Source: Gemmatimonadota bacterium (GTDB lineage Bacteria; Gemmatimonadota; Gemmatimonadetes; Gemmatimonadales; GWC2-71-9). From it: a stretch of DNA of 12,795 bases. Location of the stretch: contig JACPAP010000274.1 of the NCBI GenBank assembly GCA_016180765.1, positions 1-12,795 of the forward strand, in the 5' to 3' direction. Made by a program: the position numbers and the translations under genes. Below the pieces are notes generated by a model that saw nothing but the letters and a program-made list of their open reading frames with translations, made no database searches and was not told the origin of the DNA. This document shows positions 1 to 6,488 of the stretch, in pieces; within the stretch, counting starts at the first letter, position 1; every line of letters starts with the position of its first letter.

Positions 1-12
1 GCCGGCAACTAC

Positions 13-52
13 GCTCGCCAGCGCTCGTCTATGCTCGTCTGTGCTCGTCCGC
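13..52. repeat. 10-bp tandem repeat over the 3' end of waaA
   Basis: Four head-to-tail 10-bp units lie at 13-22, 23-32, 33-42 and 43-52, sharing the core GCTCGTC or GCTCGCC. They cover the last codons of waaA, its TAG stop (29-31) and the first bases downstream. The repeat number may vary between strains; function is not apparent. Confidence 0.6.
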
Positions 53-1342
53 ACCTCCCGGCAGCAGCTCCAGCAGCCGCGCCCCGGTCCTCTGCGCGGC
101 ACCGGCGGCCAAGGCGCGGCGCGCCGCGAGCCCCCCCCGCGCGCGGGCGGCCCCGTCGGCGAGCCACGCTTCCCATGAGCGGACCAGCGCTTGCGCCGCG
201 CCCAGCCGCGGCAACGCCACGGCGCCGCCGGCTCGGAGCAGTGCAATCGTGTCCGCGCCGTGCCCACGCGGGCCGACGATGACCGGGACGGCATAGGAGG
301 CCGGCTCGATCACGGCGTGCACGCCGTGCCAGCCGAACCCGCCACCCACATAGGCCAGCGCCCCGACCGCGTAGAGGTCATCGAGCATCCCCGCCCGTTC
401 CACGATGAGACACGGCGCGGCGGTCTGGGGAGCCCCCCCGGCCCACACGGCCGCTTCCAGGCCACGGCGCCGTGCGTGTGCCGCCACCTGCTCGCTGCGC
501 CGGGGCCCAAGGTCGTGGGGGCAGACCAGCAGGCGGGCGGCGGGCCGCCGCAGGTGGACCTCGGCGAACGCCTCTAGGAGGAGGGTGTCGTCCGTGGGCT
601 CGGTGCTTCCGGCCACCAGGACCTCGCCCGGCGCCGTCCAGTCCGCCAGCTGCCGCAGGACCTTCCCATCCGGTATGCGTTCCAGCACCTGGTCGTGCCG
701 GGGATCGCCGGTCACGTCGAGGACGGCCGGGCGGACTCCCAGGCGGGCGAGCCGGTCCGCGTCCGGGTTCGACGCGGCGCCGGCGTAGGCGATCGCGGCA
801 TACACCGGGCGGAACATGTGGCGAACGGGCCAACCGAGGCGACCACTGCGCGGGCCCACCGTGGCACCGAGGATGGCGACCGGAATGCCCCGTCCCATGG
901 CCGCAGTGGTGAGTTCCGGCCAGACGTCAGCCCGCGAGAAGATGAGCAGCCGTGGGCGGAGGGCCTCCAGCATGGCCTGCATCGGCGCGGGGAGGTCGGG
1001 GGGAAGGTAGTCGGCGCGGTCCACCGGCCAGCCGCCGGGCCACCGCTCCGCCGAGGGCGACGTGTACGTTAGCGCGATGGCCGACGTCCGGGACCCGCTC
1101 TTGAGCCGGCGGCAGACCGGCAGCGCGGTGAGCGCCTCCCCGACGGACGCGGCGTGGACCCAGATCAATGGCTCCGGCCCGCGGGAGGCGGCCCACGCGC
1201 GCCATCGCTCAAGCGCCTCGCGGCGGCTCGTCCGGAGCGGAGCGAACCAATGCCCCACCCACGAGGCCACTCGGTAGGCCGCTGTGGCGACCGACCCCAG
1301 GGCGCCAGCCCGGTTCCAACCTGGTGTGCTCACCCGCCGCAA
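29..1342 (-). CDS. waaA: 3-deoxy-D-manno-octulosonic acid (Kdo) transferase
   Basis: This enzyme moves Kdo from CMP-Kdo onto the lipid A precursor at the cytoplasmic face of the inner membrane, an early step of LPS core synthesis. The 437-residue product is of normal family length. A hydrophobic/basic N-terminal anchor (about 20-48) precedes the N-terminal glycosyltransferase domain with HAASVGE at 63-69, whose Glu69 matches the catalytic base of the family. The C-terminal half carries GDPRHD (212-217), GSTEPTDD (245-252) and the CMP-Kdo-site block YVGGGFG...HAVIEP (331-347). The usual acidic ETELWP segment is altered here to SRADVWP (136-142). The start is TTG at 1342; GTG at 1333 is an alternative, and neither has a strong ribosome site. 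The gene diverges from the CPBP protease. Number of Kdo residues added cannot be told from sequence. Confidence 0.88.
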   Translation of the reverse strand: MRRVSTPGWNRAGALGSVATAAYRVASWVGHWFAPLRTSRREALERWRAWAASRGPEPLIWVHAASVGEALTALPVCRRLKSGSRTSAIALTYTSPSAERWPGGWPVDRADYLPPDLPAPMQAMLEALRPRLLIFSRADVWPELTTAAMGRGIPVAILGATVGPRSGRLGWPVRHMFRPVYAAIAYAGAASNPDADRLARLGVRPAVLDVTGDPRHDQVLERIPDGKVLRQLADWTAPGEVLVAGSTEPTDDTLLLEAFAEVHLRRPAARLLVCPHDLGPRRSEQVAAHARRRGLEAAVWAGGAPQTAAPCLIVERAGMLDDLYAVGALAYVGGGFGWHGVHAVIEPASYAVPVIVGPRGHGADTIALLRAGGAVALPRLGAAQALVRSWEAWLADGAARARGGLAARRALAAGAAQRTGARLLELLPGGADEHRRA

Positions 1343-1358
1343 TCTGTGCCCATGTCTA

Positions 1359-1374
1359 CCCCGTTGGAACGGGG
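1359..1374. promoter_or_regulatory. Palindrome between divergent waaA and CPBP starts
   Basis: CCCCGTT, a 2-nt centre and AACGGGG form a perfect 7-bp inverted repeat in the 47-bp gap between the two start codons. A related sequence, CCCGGTTCCAAC, lies at 1309-1320 inside the waaA 5' end. It matches the reverse complement of the right part of the palindrome (1363-1374) at 11 of 12 bases. This could be an operator serving both genes. The GGGG end also sits 6 nt before a TTG at 1381, so part of it may simply be a ribosome-binding site. No clear -35/-10 pair was found here. Confidence 0.35.
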
Positions 1375-1389
1375 CTAGCTTTGACGCGC

Positions 1390-2133
1390 ATGTCGCTGCA
1401 GCAATACTTCGTCGCCAGCCGCCAGTCGCGCTACAGCATCACGCTGGCGCTGCCGCTGCTGGTGCTCTACGAGGGCCTCACCGCACTGCTGCCCCAGACC
1501 GCGATCGCTGGCATCCGGAATGGTGCCGACGTGCTGCTCAAGACCGTGTTCGTGGCGTTCGGTGGGCGAACCGGGGTGACCGCGTTCGGCCTGCTCCTGC
1601 TGGGAGGTGGAGCCTGGGCCGTGTGGCGGGATCGAACGCGACATCCGGGGCCGCTCAGGGCCGGCGTGCTCTCGGCGATGCTGGGGGAGAGCGTGGTGTA
1701 CGCCGGGGTGTTCGGTTTCGTGGTCGCGATGGTGACCGCGGCGGTGCTGGGCGGCGTCGGCCTCGCCGCCCTCCAGGCCCCCGGGCGGGTCCCGCTGCCG
1801 ATGGCGTCGCAGCTGGTGGTGTCGCTGGGCGCGGGGATCTACGAGGAGCTGGTGTTTCGCGTGCTGTTGGTCTCCGGCCTGCTGGCGCTGGGGACGCTGC
1901 TCGGGTGGAAACGTCCGGCGGCTCTCGCGGTGGCGATCGTGGTGAGCGCCCTGATCTTCAGCGGGTTTCACTACATCGGGCCGCTGGGCGACCGGTTCAC
2001 GCTCGCCTCGTTCACCTTTCGGGCGGTCGCCGGCCTGGTGCTGAGCGGGCTGTTCGCGGCCCGGGGATTCGGCATCACGGCGTGGACCCATGCGCTGTAC
2101 GACGTCGGCCTGGCCCTGGTGGGACGGTGGTGA
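1390..2133 (+). CDS. CPBP-family intramembrane glutamic endopeptidase
   Basis: This is a multi-pass inner-membrane protein of 247 residues, related to type II CAAX prenyl proteases (Rce1/Abi family). The family signatures are all present and in order: EE-x3-R at 152-157, F-x3-H at 190-194 (with Phe190 and His194) and H-x3-D at 234-238. These are the predicted catalytic residues. Hydrophobic stretches at about 16-39, 48-79, 92-130, 139-172, 178-198 and 204-224 fit several membrane helices. Many bacterial members act in peptide maturation or self-immunity, but no bacteriocin or precursor gene is next to it, so the substrate is unknown. The ATG at 1390 is chosen. TTG at 1381 is in frame, adds three residues, and has a GGGG 6 nt upstream, so it may be the true start. 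A further in-frame extension upstream would run antisense through waaA and has no family similarity. Confidence 0.9.
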   Translation: MSLQQYFVASRQSRYSITLALPLLVLYEGLTALLPQTAIAGIRNGADVLLKTVFVAFGGRTGVTAFGLLLLGGGAWAVWRDRTRHPGPLRAGVLSAMLGESVVYAGVFGFVVAMVTAAVLGGVGLAALQAPGRVPLPMASQLVVSLGAGIYEELVFRVLLVSGLLALGTLLGWKRPAALAVAIVVSALIFSGFHYIGPLGDRFTLASFTFRAVAGLVLSGLFAARGFGITAWTHALYDVGLALVGRW

Positions 2134-2155
2134 TGCGGCTGGAACTGCGAGAGGG

Positions 2156-2237
2156 GTGAGACGTAAGAAGTGAGATGTGAGAAGTGAGACGCTGGGCCCG
2201 GCGTGAATCCTTCTCACGTCTCACTTCTCACGTCTCA
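2156..2237. repeat. Long hairpin of 14-bp tandem units between convergent genes
   Basis: The left side is a tandem array: 14-bp units at 2156-2169 and 2170-2183 and a partial one at 2184-2191, with consensus GTGAGACGTGAGAA. The segment 2157-2184 pairs with 2210-2237 as a 28-bp inverted repeat with two mismatches. The 25-nt loop contains a second GC-rich near-palindrome (about 2189-2202). The hairpin fills the gap between the CPBP stop (2131-2133) and the Dsb stop (2235-2237), and the Dsb stop codon is part of the right arm. On the plus strand a TTTT run (2242-2245) follows, so it could end CPBP transcription; on the minus strand no T-run follows. Function as terminator or mRNA stabiliser is inferred. 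Confidence 0.75.
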
Positions 2238-2954
2238 TCGCTTTTCGGTGCGCGCGGCGTAGATCGAATCCAGGATGGGCCGGAGCTGTCCGATCGGCGC
2301 GGTCCCGGCCATCAGCAGTCCCTGCACGATGAACGACGGCGTGCTCCTCACGCCCGCGTTCCACGACGCCTGCGCTTCCCCCTGGACCAACTGCCGAATC
2401 CGTCCGCCCCCGAGACAGGTCTCCAACCCCTTGCGGTCCGCCCGCGCGGAGTCGGCCAGACCCAGGAAGTAGGGCCCCGGATCGGGCAAGCCGGCCCAGG
2501 CTCCTTGATGCTGGTACAACAGGTCGTGCATCCGCCAGAACTTGTCTTGCTGGGCGGCGCACATGGCCACCTCGTGTGCGGCCTGCGCGTTGGCGTGGAG
2601 CTGGGGGATCGGGAAGTTGATGAACGTGAGCCGCACTTTGCCCGTCTTGATGTACTCCCGCTCCAGCGCGGGCAAGGTCTCCGCCCAGAACTGGCGGCAG
2701 AAGGGGCACTGGAAGTCGCTCACCTCATAGATGACGATGGGCGCCTGGTCCGCGCCCCTGGTGCGTGCGGCCAGCATCAGCTCGTCGGCCTGCCCTCCCA
2801 GGGAAGGTGGGGCGGTGGCCGCGACGGCGGCGCTTTGGCCCGGGGCGTTCGCCTGAGCGACCGGCGCGCCGCCGCGCCTGCCGAGCAGACCCACGGCGCC
2901 CAGACCGACCAGGAGCCCCGCGGCCACGGAGCCAATCACCACCGTTCGGTTCAT
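2235..2954 (-). CDS. DsbA/BdbD-like thioredoxin-fold thiol oxidoreductase, membrane anchored
   Basis: The product (239 residues) is predicted to form or shuffle disulfides in exported proteins. Residues 5-24 form a single hydrophobic signal anchor, followed by an Ala/Pro/Gly-rich linker to about 55, so the catalytic domain lies in the periplasm. The active site is CPFC at 83-86, within the YEVSDFQCPFC block typical of the DsbA/DsbG-like Thioredoxin_4 family. The cis-proline loop is STPSF with Pro206. Between them lies the helical insertion expected for this fold (about 105-185), with two further cysteines outside the active site. The ATG start is clear. It sits alone, 122 bp downstream of the lipoprotein gene, and its stop codon is inside the hairpin repeat. 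No DsbB or VKOR partner is in the window. Whether it oxidises or isomerises cannot be decided from sequence. Confidence 0.88.
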   Translation of the reverse strand: MNRTVVIGSVAAGLLVGLGAVGLLGRRGGAPVAQANAPGQSAAVAATAPPSLGGQADELMLAARTRGADQAPIVIYEVSDFQCPFCRQFWAETLPALEREYIKTGKVRLTFINFPIPQLHANAQAAHEVAMCAAQQDKFWRMHDLLYQHQGAWAGLPDPGPYFLGLADSARADRKGLETCLGGGRIRQLVQGEAQASWNAGVRSTPSFIVQGLLMAGTAPIGQLRPILDSIYAARTEKR

Positions 2955-2998
2955 GGCGGCAACCTGTACCTGAGTAGTCCCGGACGCAAGTGGTATGC

Positions 2999-3046
2999 AC
3001 TCTCTCGGCGGTCTCTCCGTTTCTCTCTGCGCTCTCTGCGGTGATC
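2999..3046. repeat. CT/GA-rich imperfect 10-bp tandem repeat upstream of the Dsb gene
   Basis: Four degenerate units of 10-11 bp lie at 3001-3011, 3012-3021, 3022-3031 and 3032-3041. Each has a TCTCTC or CTCTCT run followed by a GC-rich tail such as TGCG. Read on the minus strand this is a CGCAGAGAGA-type array followed by the 5' leader of the Dsb gene. It occupies much of the 122-bp gap between the lipoprotein stop and the Dsb start. Similar CGCAGAGA-type arrays are, from memory, scattered in intergenic DNA of several GC-rich phyla; their role is unknown. Confidence 0.6.
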
Positions 3047-3076
3047 AGTTTGGATCCTCGCGGCAGGGCCATTAGG

Positions 3077-3880
3077 CTAGTGGCGCCACCGGATGATGGC
3101 CGTGCGGTCCAGGAGCGGCACCGCCACCGCCACCAGCCCCGTGAGCGTCACCGGGAAATTCCAGTAGCGTTCCAGGAACGGGTTGTGGGGGTCCCGGACG
3201 CGGGCCTGAATCCACCAACGGCCCGGCGGCAGGGTGAAGTGCGCCACGCCTGACGAGTCGGTGGGGATCTGGCGAACATCGCGGCCGCTCTGCCGCACCG
3301 CGGTCTCCAGCCGGTCGGGGAAGTCGGCGTAGGCGACCTGCTCCCAACGGCGCAGCGAGTCGGCCGCGCGGGCGACCCGTTGCGCCAGGTCCCGCTCGCG
3401 GCCCAGCCCGCCCTGCACCGCGCGATCGCGTTCCCCCGCCCGCTGGCCCAGCCGCTCGTACAATCCCCGCAGCCGCGCGTAGGCCTCACGGTACGCCAGC
3501 GACGCCCGATCCATGGCGCGCAACGTGTCCGCCAGGGTCTCCACACTGTCGCGGGTTGCGTCCCAGGCGCGGATGGCGCGAGCTGACCCCGTGGTGTCCG
3601 GCGTGTCATCGGCGCGGAAGCTCGCCATCTCCCGCTCCAGCCCGGCGAACACCGGCTTGGGGCGTCTGGCGGCGGCAGCCAGGGAGTCGAGCAGTGCGTC
3701 CGGGTCCACCGGGAGCGCGGTCACCTCGAGGCCGGCGAGCGGAATGCCCGGCTGGCGAAGGCGGCGCACCACCAACTCGGCGTCGTTGGTGCAGCCGGGT
3801 GCTATAGCGGTGGCCAGGACGAACAGGAGTGAGCGGGCGCGCGTGATCGGCCGCGTCCTCCGGGGGGTGCGACCAATCAA
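3077..3880 (-). CDS. Unrecognised lipoprotein: split beta-domain with a coiled-coil insertion
   Basis: I do not recognise a named family. The 267-residue product has a basic N-terminus, a hydrophobic stretch (18-28) and a plausible lipobox APGC with Cys30, so it is probably a membrane lipoprotein. Residues 36-58 look like the first strands of a transthyretin/carboxypeptidase-regulatory-like domain (GIPLAGLEVTALPV). Residues 207-232 look like the rest of the same fold (TDSSGVAHFTLPPGRWWIQA). Between them, about 60-200 is charged, Ala/Arg/Leu-rich and heptad-like, predicted coiled coil at about 105-185. A short hydrophobic segment (246-258) precedes the C-terminus. The TTG start at 3880 is 5 bp after the M23 stop, pointing to translational coupling; no in-frame ATG exists near the N-terminus. 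Pairing with a cell-wall peptidase suggests an envelope role, which is inference. Confidence 0.72.
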   Translation of the reverse strand: MIGRTPRRTRPITRARSLLFVLATAIAPGCTNDAELVVRRLRQPGIPLAGLEVTALPVDPDALLDSLAAAARRPKPVFAGLEREMASFRADDTPDTTGSARAIRAWDATRDSVETLADTLRAMDRASLAYREAYARLRGLYERLGQRAGERDRAVQGGLGRERDLAQRVARAADSLRRWEQVAYADFPDRLETAVRQSGRDVRQIPTDSSGVAHFTLPPGRWWIQARVRDPHNPFLERYWNFPVTLTGLVAVAVPLLDRTAIIRWRH

Positions 3881-3885
3881 AAGGA

Positions 3886-4821
3886 TCAGTCTACGATGAT
3901 GCTTTCGGGGAAGATGTATTTGAAGGGGTTGACGCTCTGGCCCCTGACCTCGACTTCGTAATGCAGATGCGGCGAGGTCGAGAGGCCGGTGCTACCGACC
4001 AGCGCAATCTCTTCGCCGCGGCGCACCCGTTGCCCCTCCCGCACCAGCACCTTGGAACAGTGGGCGTAAAGGGTCACGATGCCGTTGCCGTGATCAATCT
4101 TGACGAACCGGCCGTAGCCTTCGTCGGTGTCCACTTTGGCTACCCACCCGGTAGCCGGCGCCACGATGGGCGTGCCGAGCGGCGCGGTGATGTCGATCCC
4201 GTCGTGCCGGCGGGCCTCGTGGAAGATCGGGTGCACCCGTGCCTGCGCGAACATGCTGGTGAGCCACCCGCGCGTCGGCATGATGGACGGGGTGCGGGCC
4301 AGCCGCTCCCCGTGCGCCTTCAGGCTGTCGATGGCCTCGGTGAAGGACCGCGCCAGCAGGTTGGCCCGGCGGATCAACCCCTCCACGTCTTCCTGCATCT
4401 GCAGAGCTTCGCGACCGAGGGGCTGCGCCGCCAGCACCTGCTCCCGCGGGGAGGGCACGCCCGCCGGCCCACCAATGCCAGCCCGTTGCACGCCGGGGTC
4501 GTTGGGCGTGAGACCTGCCAGCAGGCGGACCATCTCATCGCGCTTCATGATGGCGGCCACGGTGTCGTTCACCTGAAGAAGCCGGGTGCGGGTCTGGATC
4601 ACCTGCTCGGCAAGAAGCTGGTTGGCCCGCTCCAGGCGTTCCAGTCGCGAGATGTCCACGCCCTTACGGATCGCGGTGTACGCGAACACCAAAGCGACCA
4701 CCAGCAGGACGGCCGCGGTGCCCCCAATGAGCTTCAACCCCCGGTACGACACCCCGATCGAGCGGGTCGTACCGGCGCCATGCGGCACCCACATAATGGT
4801 CCAACGGTGTCGTTCGGCCAT
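3886..4821 (-). CDS. Membrane-anchored M23 (LytM-type) metallopeptidase
   Basis: The 311-residue product is a predicted periplasmic peptidoglycan endopeptidase, or a LytM-type activator of amidases. A short basic cytosolic N-terminus is followed by one membrane helix (about 31-51), a coiled coil (about 57-95), a Pro/Gly linker, a second helical region (about 140-175) and the C-terminal M23 domain (about 200-305). The zinc motifs are intact: H-x3-D at His206/Asp210 and HLH at 285-287, with the YAH motif between them. Retention of all ligands favours a true enzyme over a degenerate EnvC/NlpD-type activator. The anchor plus coiled-coil plan resembles MepM/YebA-like and CsdR-type cell-shape peptidases. 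The ATG start has GAGG just upstream. It has its own promoter 64-93 bp upstream and is followed after 5 bp by the coiled-coil lipoprotein gene, a likely partner. Confidence 0.93.
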   Translation of the reverse strand: MAERHRWTIMWVPHGAGTTRSIGVSYRGLKLIGGTAAVLLVVALVFAYTAIRKGVDISRLERLERANQLLAEQVIQTRTRLLQVNDTVAAIMKRDEMVRLLAGLTPNDPGVQRAGIGGPAGVPSPREQVLAAQPLGREALQMQEDVEGLIRRANLLARSFTEAIDSLKAHGERLARTPSIMPTRGWLTSMFAQARVHPIFHEARRHDGIDITAPLGTPIVAPATGWVAKVDTDEGYGRFVKIDHGNGIVTLYAHCSKVLVREGQRVRRGEEIALVGSTGLSTSPHLHYEVEVRGQSVNPFKYIFPESIIVD

Positions 4822-4884
4822 CGCGCCTCGCGGAGCCGCCGGAGCCCGGTTTGGGGCAGCTCGGCCGGTCAGACAAGAGCGGCT

Positions 4885-4914
4885 AACATAGGCCGCCGGT
4901 CACGGATCTGTCAA
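4885..4914 (-). promoter_or_regulatory. Sigma70-like promoter for the M23-lipoprotein unit
   Basis: On the minus strand a consensus -35 TTGACA (4909-4914) is followed by an 18-bp spacer and -10 TATGTT (4885-4890, four of six matches). Transcription would begin near 4878, giving a leader of roughly 57 nt before the ATG at 4821. DNA just upstream (4915-4945) is clearly richer in A and T than its surroundings, as expected near an upstream promoter element. No hairpin terminator is seen between metG and this promoter, so read-through from the dnaE-metG operon is also likely. Confidence 0.6.
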
Positions 4915-4946
4915 CAGCGAAATTCTAGTTCGTAACCTATTGTCGT

Positions 4947-6488
4947 TCATGCACTTACAGCATCGCTCGTGGCCTTGGGGAACAAGGGAACCAGCTTCTG
5001 CACCGTTCGACCGCCCACAGGCGGGGCTTCCAAGAGGTGCCACCCGGCCTCCTGGAGCCCTCCGGGCAGCCCCAAGGCGGTCCACACCAGCTGGGTCTTA
5101 CCCGGCATGAAGGGGGTCGCGAGGAGGCTGATGCGCGCGACGGCACGGGCCAGCGCGCCGAGCGTGGATCGCAGGGCGTCCGTCTGCCCTTGCTTGGCCA
5201 GGTTCCATGGGGCGGTCTCCTCCACGAAGCCGTTGGCGCGAGCCACGAGCCGCCAGGCATGGCGGGCTCCCTCGTGGAGCAAGTGCCGATCCATTGCCTG
5301 CCGGTATTCGGCGATCACGGCCTCACCCTCGCGGTCGAGACTGGTCACCTCGCCCGCTTCCGGGACGACGCCGCTCAGGTAACGGGCCGTCATGGCCAGC
5401 ACGCGGCTCGTCAGATTGCCATAGCCGTTGGCCAGGTCCGCTTCGTAGCGGGCGTCGAAGCGTTCCCAGGTGAAGTCGCCGTCGCCGTCCCAGGGCACTT
5501 CCCGCAATAGGAAATAGCGCAGCGCGTCCGGGCCGTGACGCTGGATCGCGTGAGCCAGCTCGATCCGCACGCCGGCGCTCTTGGAGAAGCGTTTGCCGGA
5601 GAAATTGACGAACCCGTGGGCCCACACGGACTCCGGGAGCGGCAACTGGGCAGCCTGGAGCATCGCCGGCCAGATGACGCAGTGCAGCCGAGTGATGTCC
5701 TTGCCGATGATGTGGAGCTGAGCGGGCCAGCGTTGGGTATACGCCGGGTCCGGAAACCCGGTGGCGGTCAGATAGTTGGGCAGCGCGTCGAACCACACCC
5801 AGGTACCCTGCTGTTCACCGGTGCTCAGCGGGCGGGGGAAGGGGATGGCCCAGGTAAGCCCTGCCCGGGTGACGGAGATGTCTTCCAGGCCCTGATCCAA
5901 CAGCGCCAGGATTTCGTTGCGGCGGGCTTGGGGCTCAAGGAACCGTGGGTGCTCCTCCAGCCGGCGCCGAATGAACTCCTGATAGCCCGAGAGCCGGAAG
6001 AACCAGTTGCGTTCCTTGCTCCACTCGAGCTCTCGGGTAGGGTGGATCAGACAGCGCCCGTTCTGGATCTCGCTGTCCCGCTTGAACTGCTCGCACCCGA
6101 CGCAGTACCAGCCCTGGTAGGCCTGCTCGTAGAGGTCGTCCGGCCGGGTGGCGAAGATCCGCTGGATCAGCGCGTTGACCCCGGCCGTGTGTTCCGGTTG
6201 GGTGGTGCGAATGAACTGGTCGTACGAGACGGCGAGCGTGCGCCAGGCGTCCCGGAACTGGGCGGCGATCTGGTCCACCAACTCCTGCGGCGTCAGGCCG
6301 CGGGCGGCGGCCTCCTGCGCCACTTTCTTGCCGTGCTCGTCCATCCCGATGAGGAAATGCACCCGATCGCCCCGCAGCCGGTGATACCGCGCGATACAAT
6401 CGGCCCCGATCTTCTCGAACGCGTGGCCGATATGGGGCTCACCGTTGGAATAGTCGATCGCCGTGGTGAGGTAGAACCGATCACTCAC
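4947..6488 (-). CDS. metG: Methionyl-tRNA synthetase, short form
   Basis: This class I synthetase charges tRNA-Met and initiator tRNA with methionine in the cytosol. The 513-residue product has the Rossmann catalytic fold with HIGH at 19-22. A zinc knuckle in the connective domain has Cys129, Cys132, Cys146 and His149. The KMSKS loop is present as RFSKS at 300-304 (Lys303 conserved). The helical anticodon domain keeps the NGYGNL..R motif and the anticodon-stacking Trp in EETAPW. The protein stops after that domain, so the optional C-terminal tRNA-binding (EMAP/Trbp111-like) extension of E. coli-type MetG is absent. The start is GTG at 6488, inside the last codons of the PSP1 gene (8-bp overlap), which implies translational coupling. 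It is the last gene of the dnaE operon. Confidence 0.97.
   Translation of the reverse strand: MSDRFYLTTAIDYSNGEPHIGHAFEKIGADCIARYHRLRGDRVHFLIGMDEHGKKVAQEAAARGLTPQELVDQIAAQFRDAWRTLAVSYDQFIRTTQPEHTAGVNALIQRIFATRPDDLYEQAYQGWYCVGCEQFKRDSEIQNGRCLIHPTRELEWSKERNWFFRLSGYQEFIRRRLEEHPRFLEPQARRNEILALLDQGLEDISVTRAGLTWAIPFPRPLSTGEQQGTWVWFDALPNYLTATGFPDPAYTQRWPAQLHIIGKDITRLHCVIWPAMLQAAQLPLPESVWAHGFVNFSGKRFSKSAGVRIELAHAIQRHGPDALRYFLLREVPWDGDGDFTWERFDARYEADLANGYGNLTSRVLAMTARYLSGVVPEAGEVTSLDREGEAVIAEYRQAMDRHLLHEGARHAWRLVARANGFVEETAPWNLAKQGQTDALRSTLGALARAVARISLLATPFMPGKTQLVWTALGLPGGLQEAGWHLLEAPPVGGRTVQKLVPLFPKATSDAVSA

Noticed and set aside
1168..1389. Extra upstream coding for the CPBP protease
   Set aside because: This part runs antisense through the 5' end of waaA and has no membrane-protein character; the family-like start is at 1390 or 1381.
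2156..2237. CRISPR-like array in the repeat between the CPBP and Dsb genes
   Set aside because: The units are contiguous with no spacers, the array has only two and a half copies, and the other side is its reverse complement. No cas gene is present.
4915..4946. Intrinsic terminator after metG
   Set aside because: The stretch is AT-rich but has no stable stem followed by a T-run.
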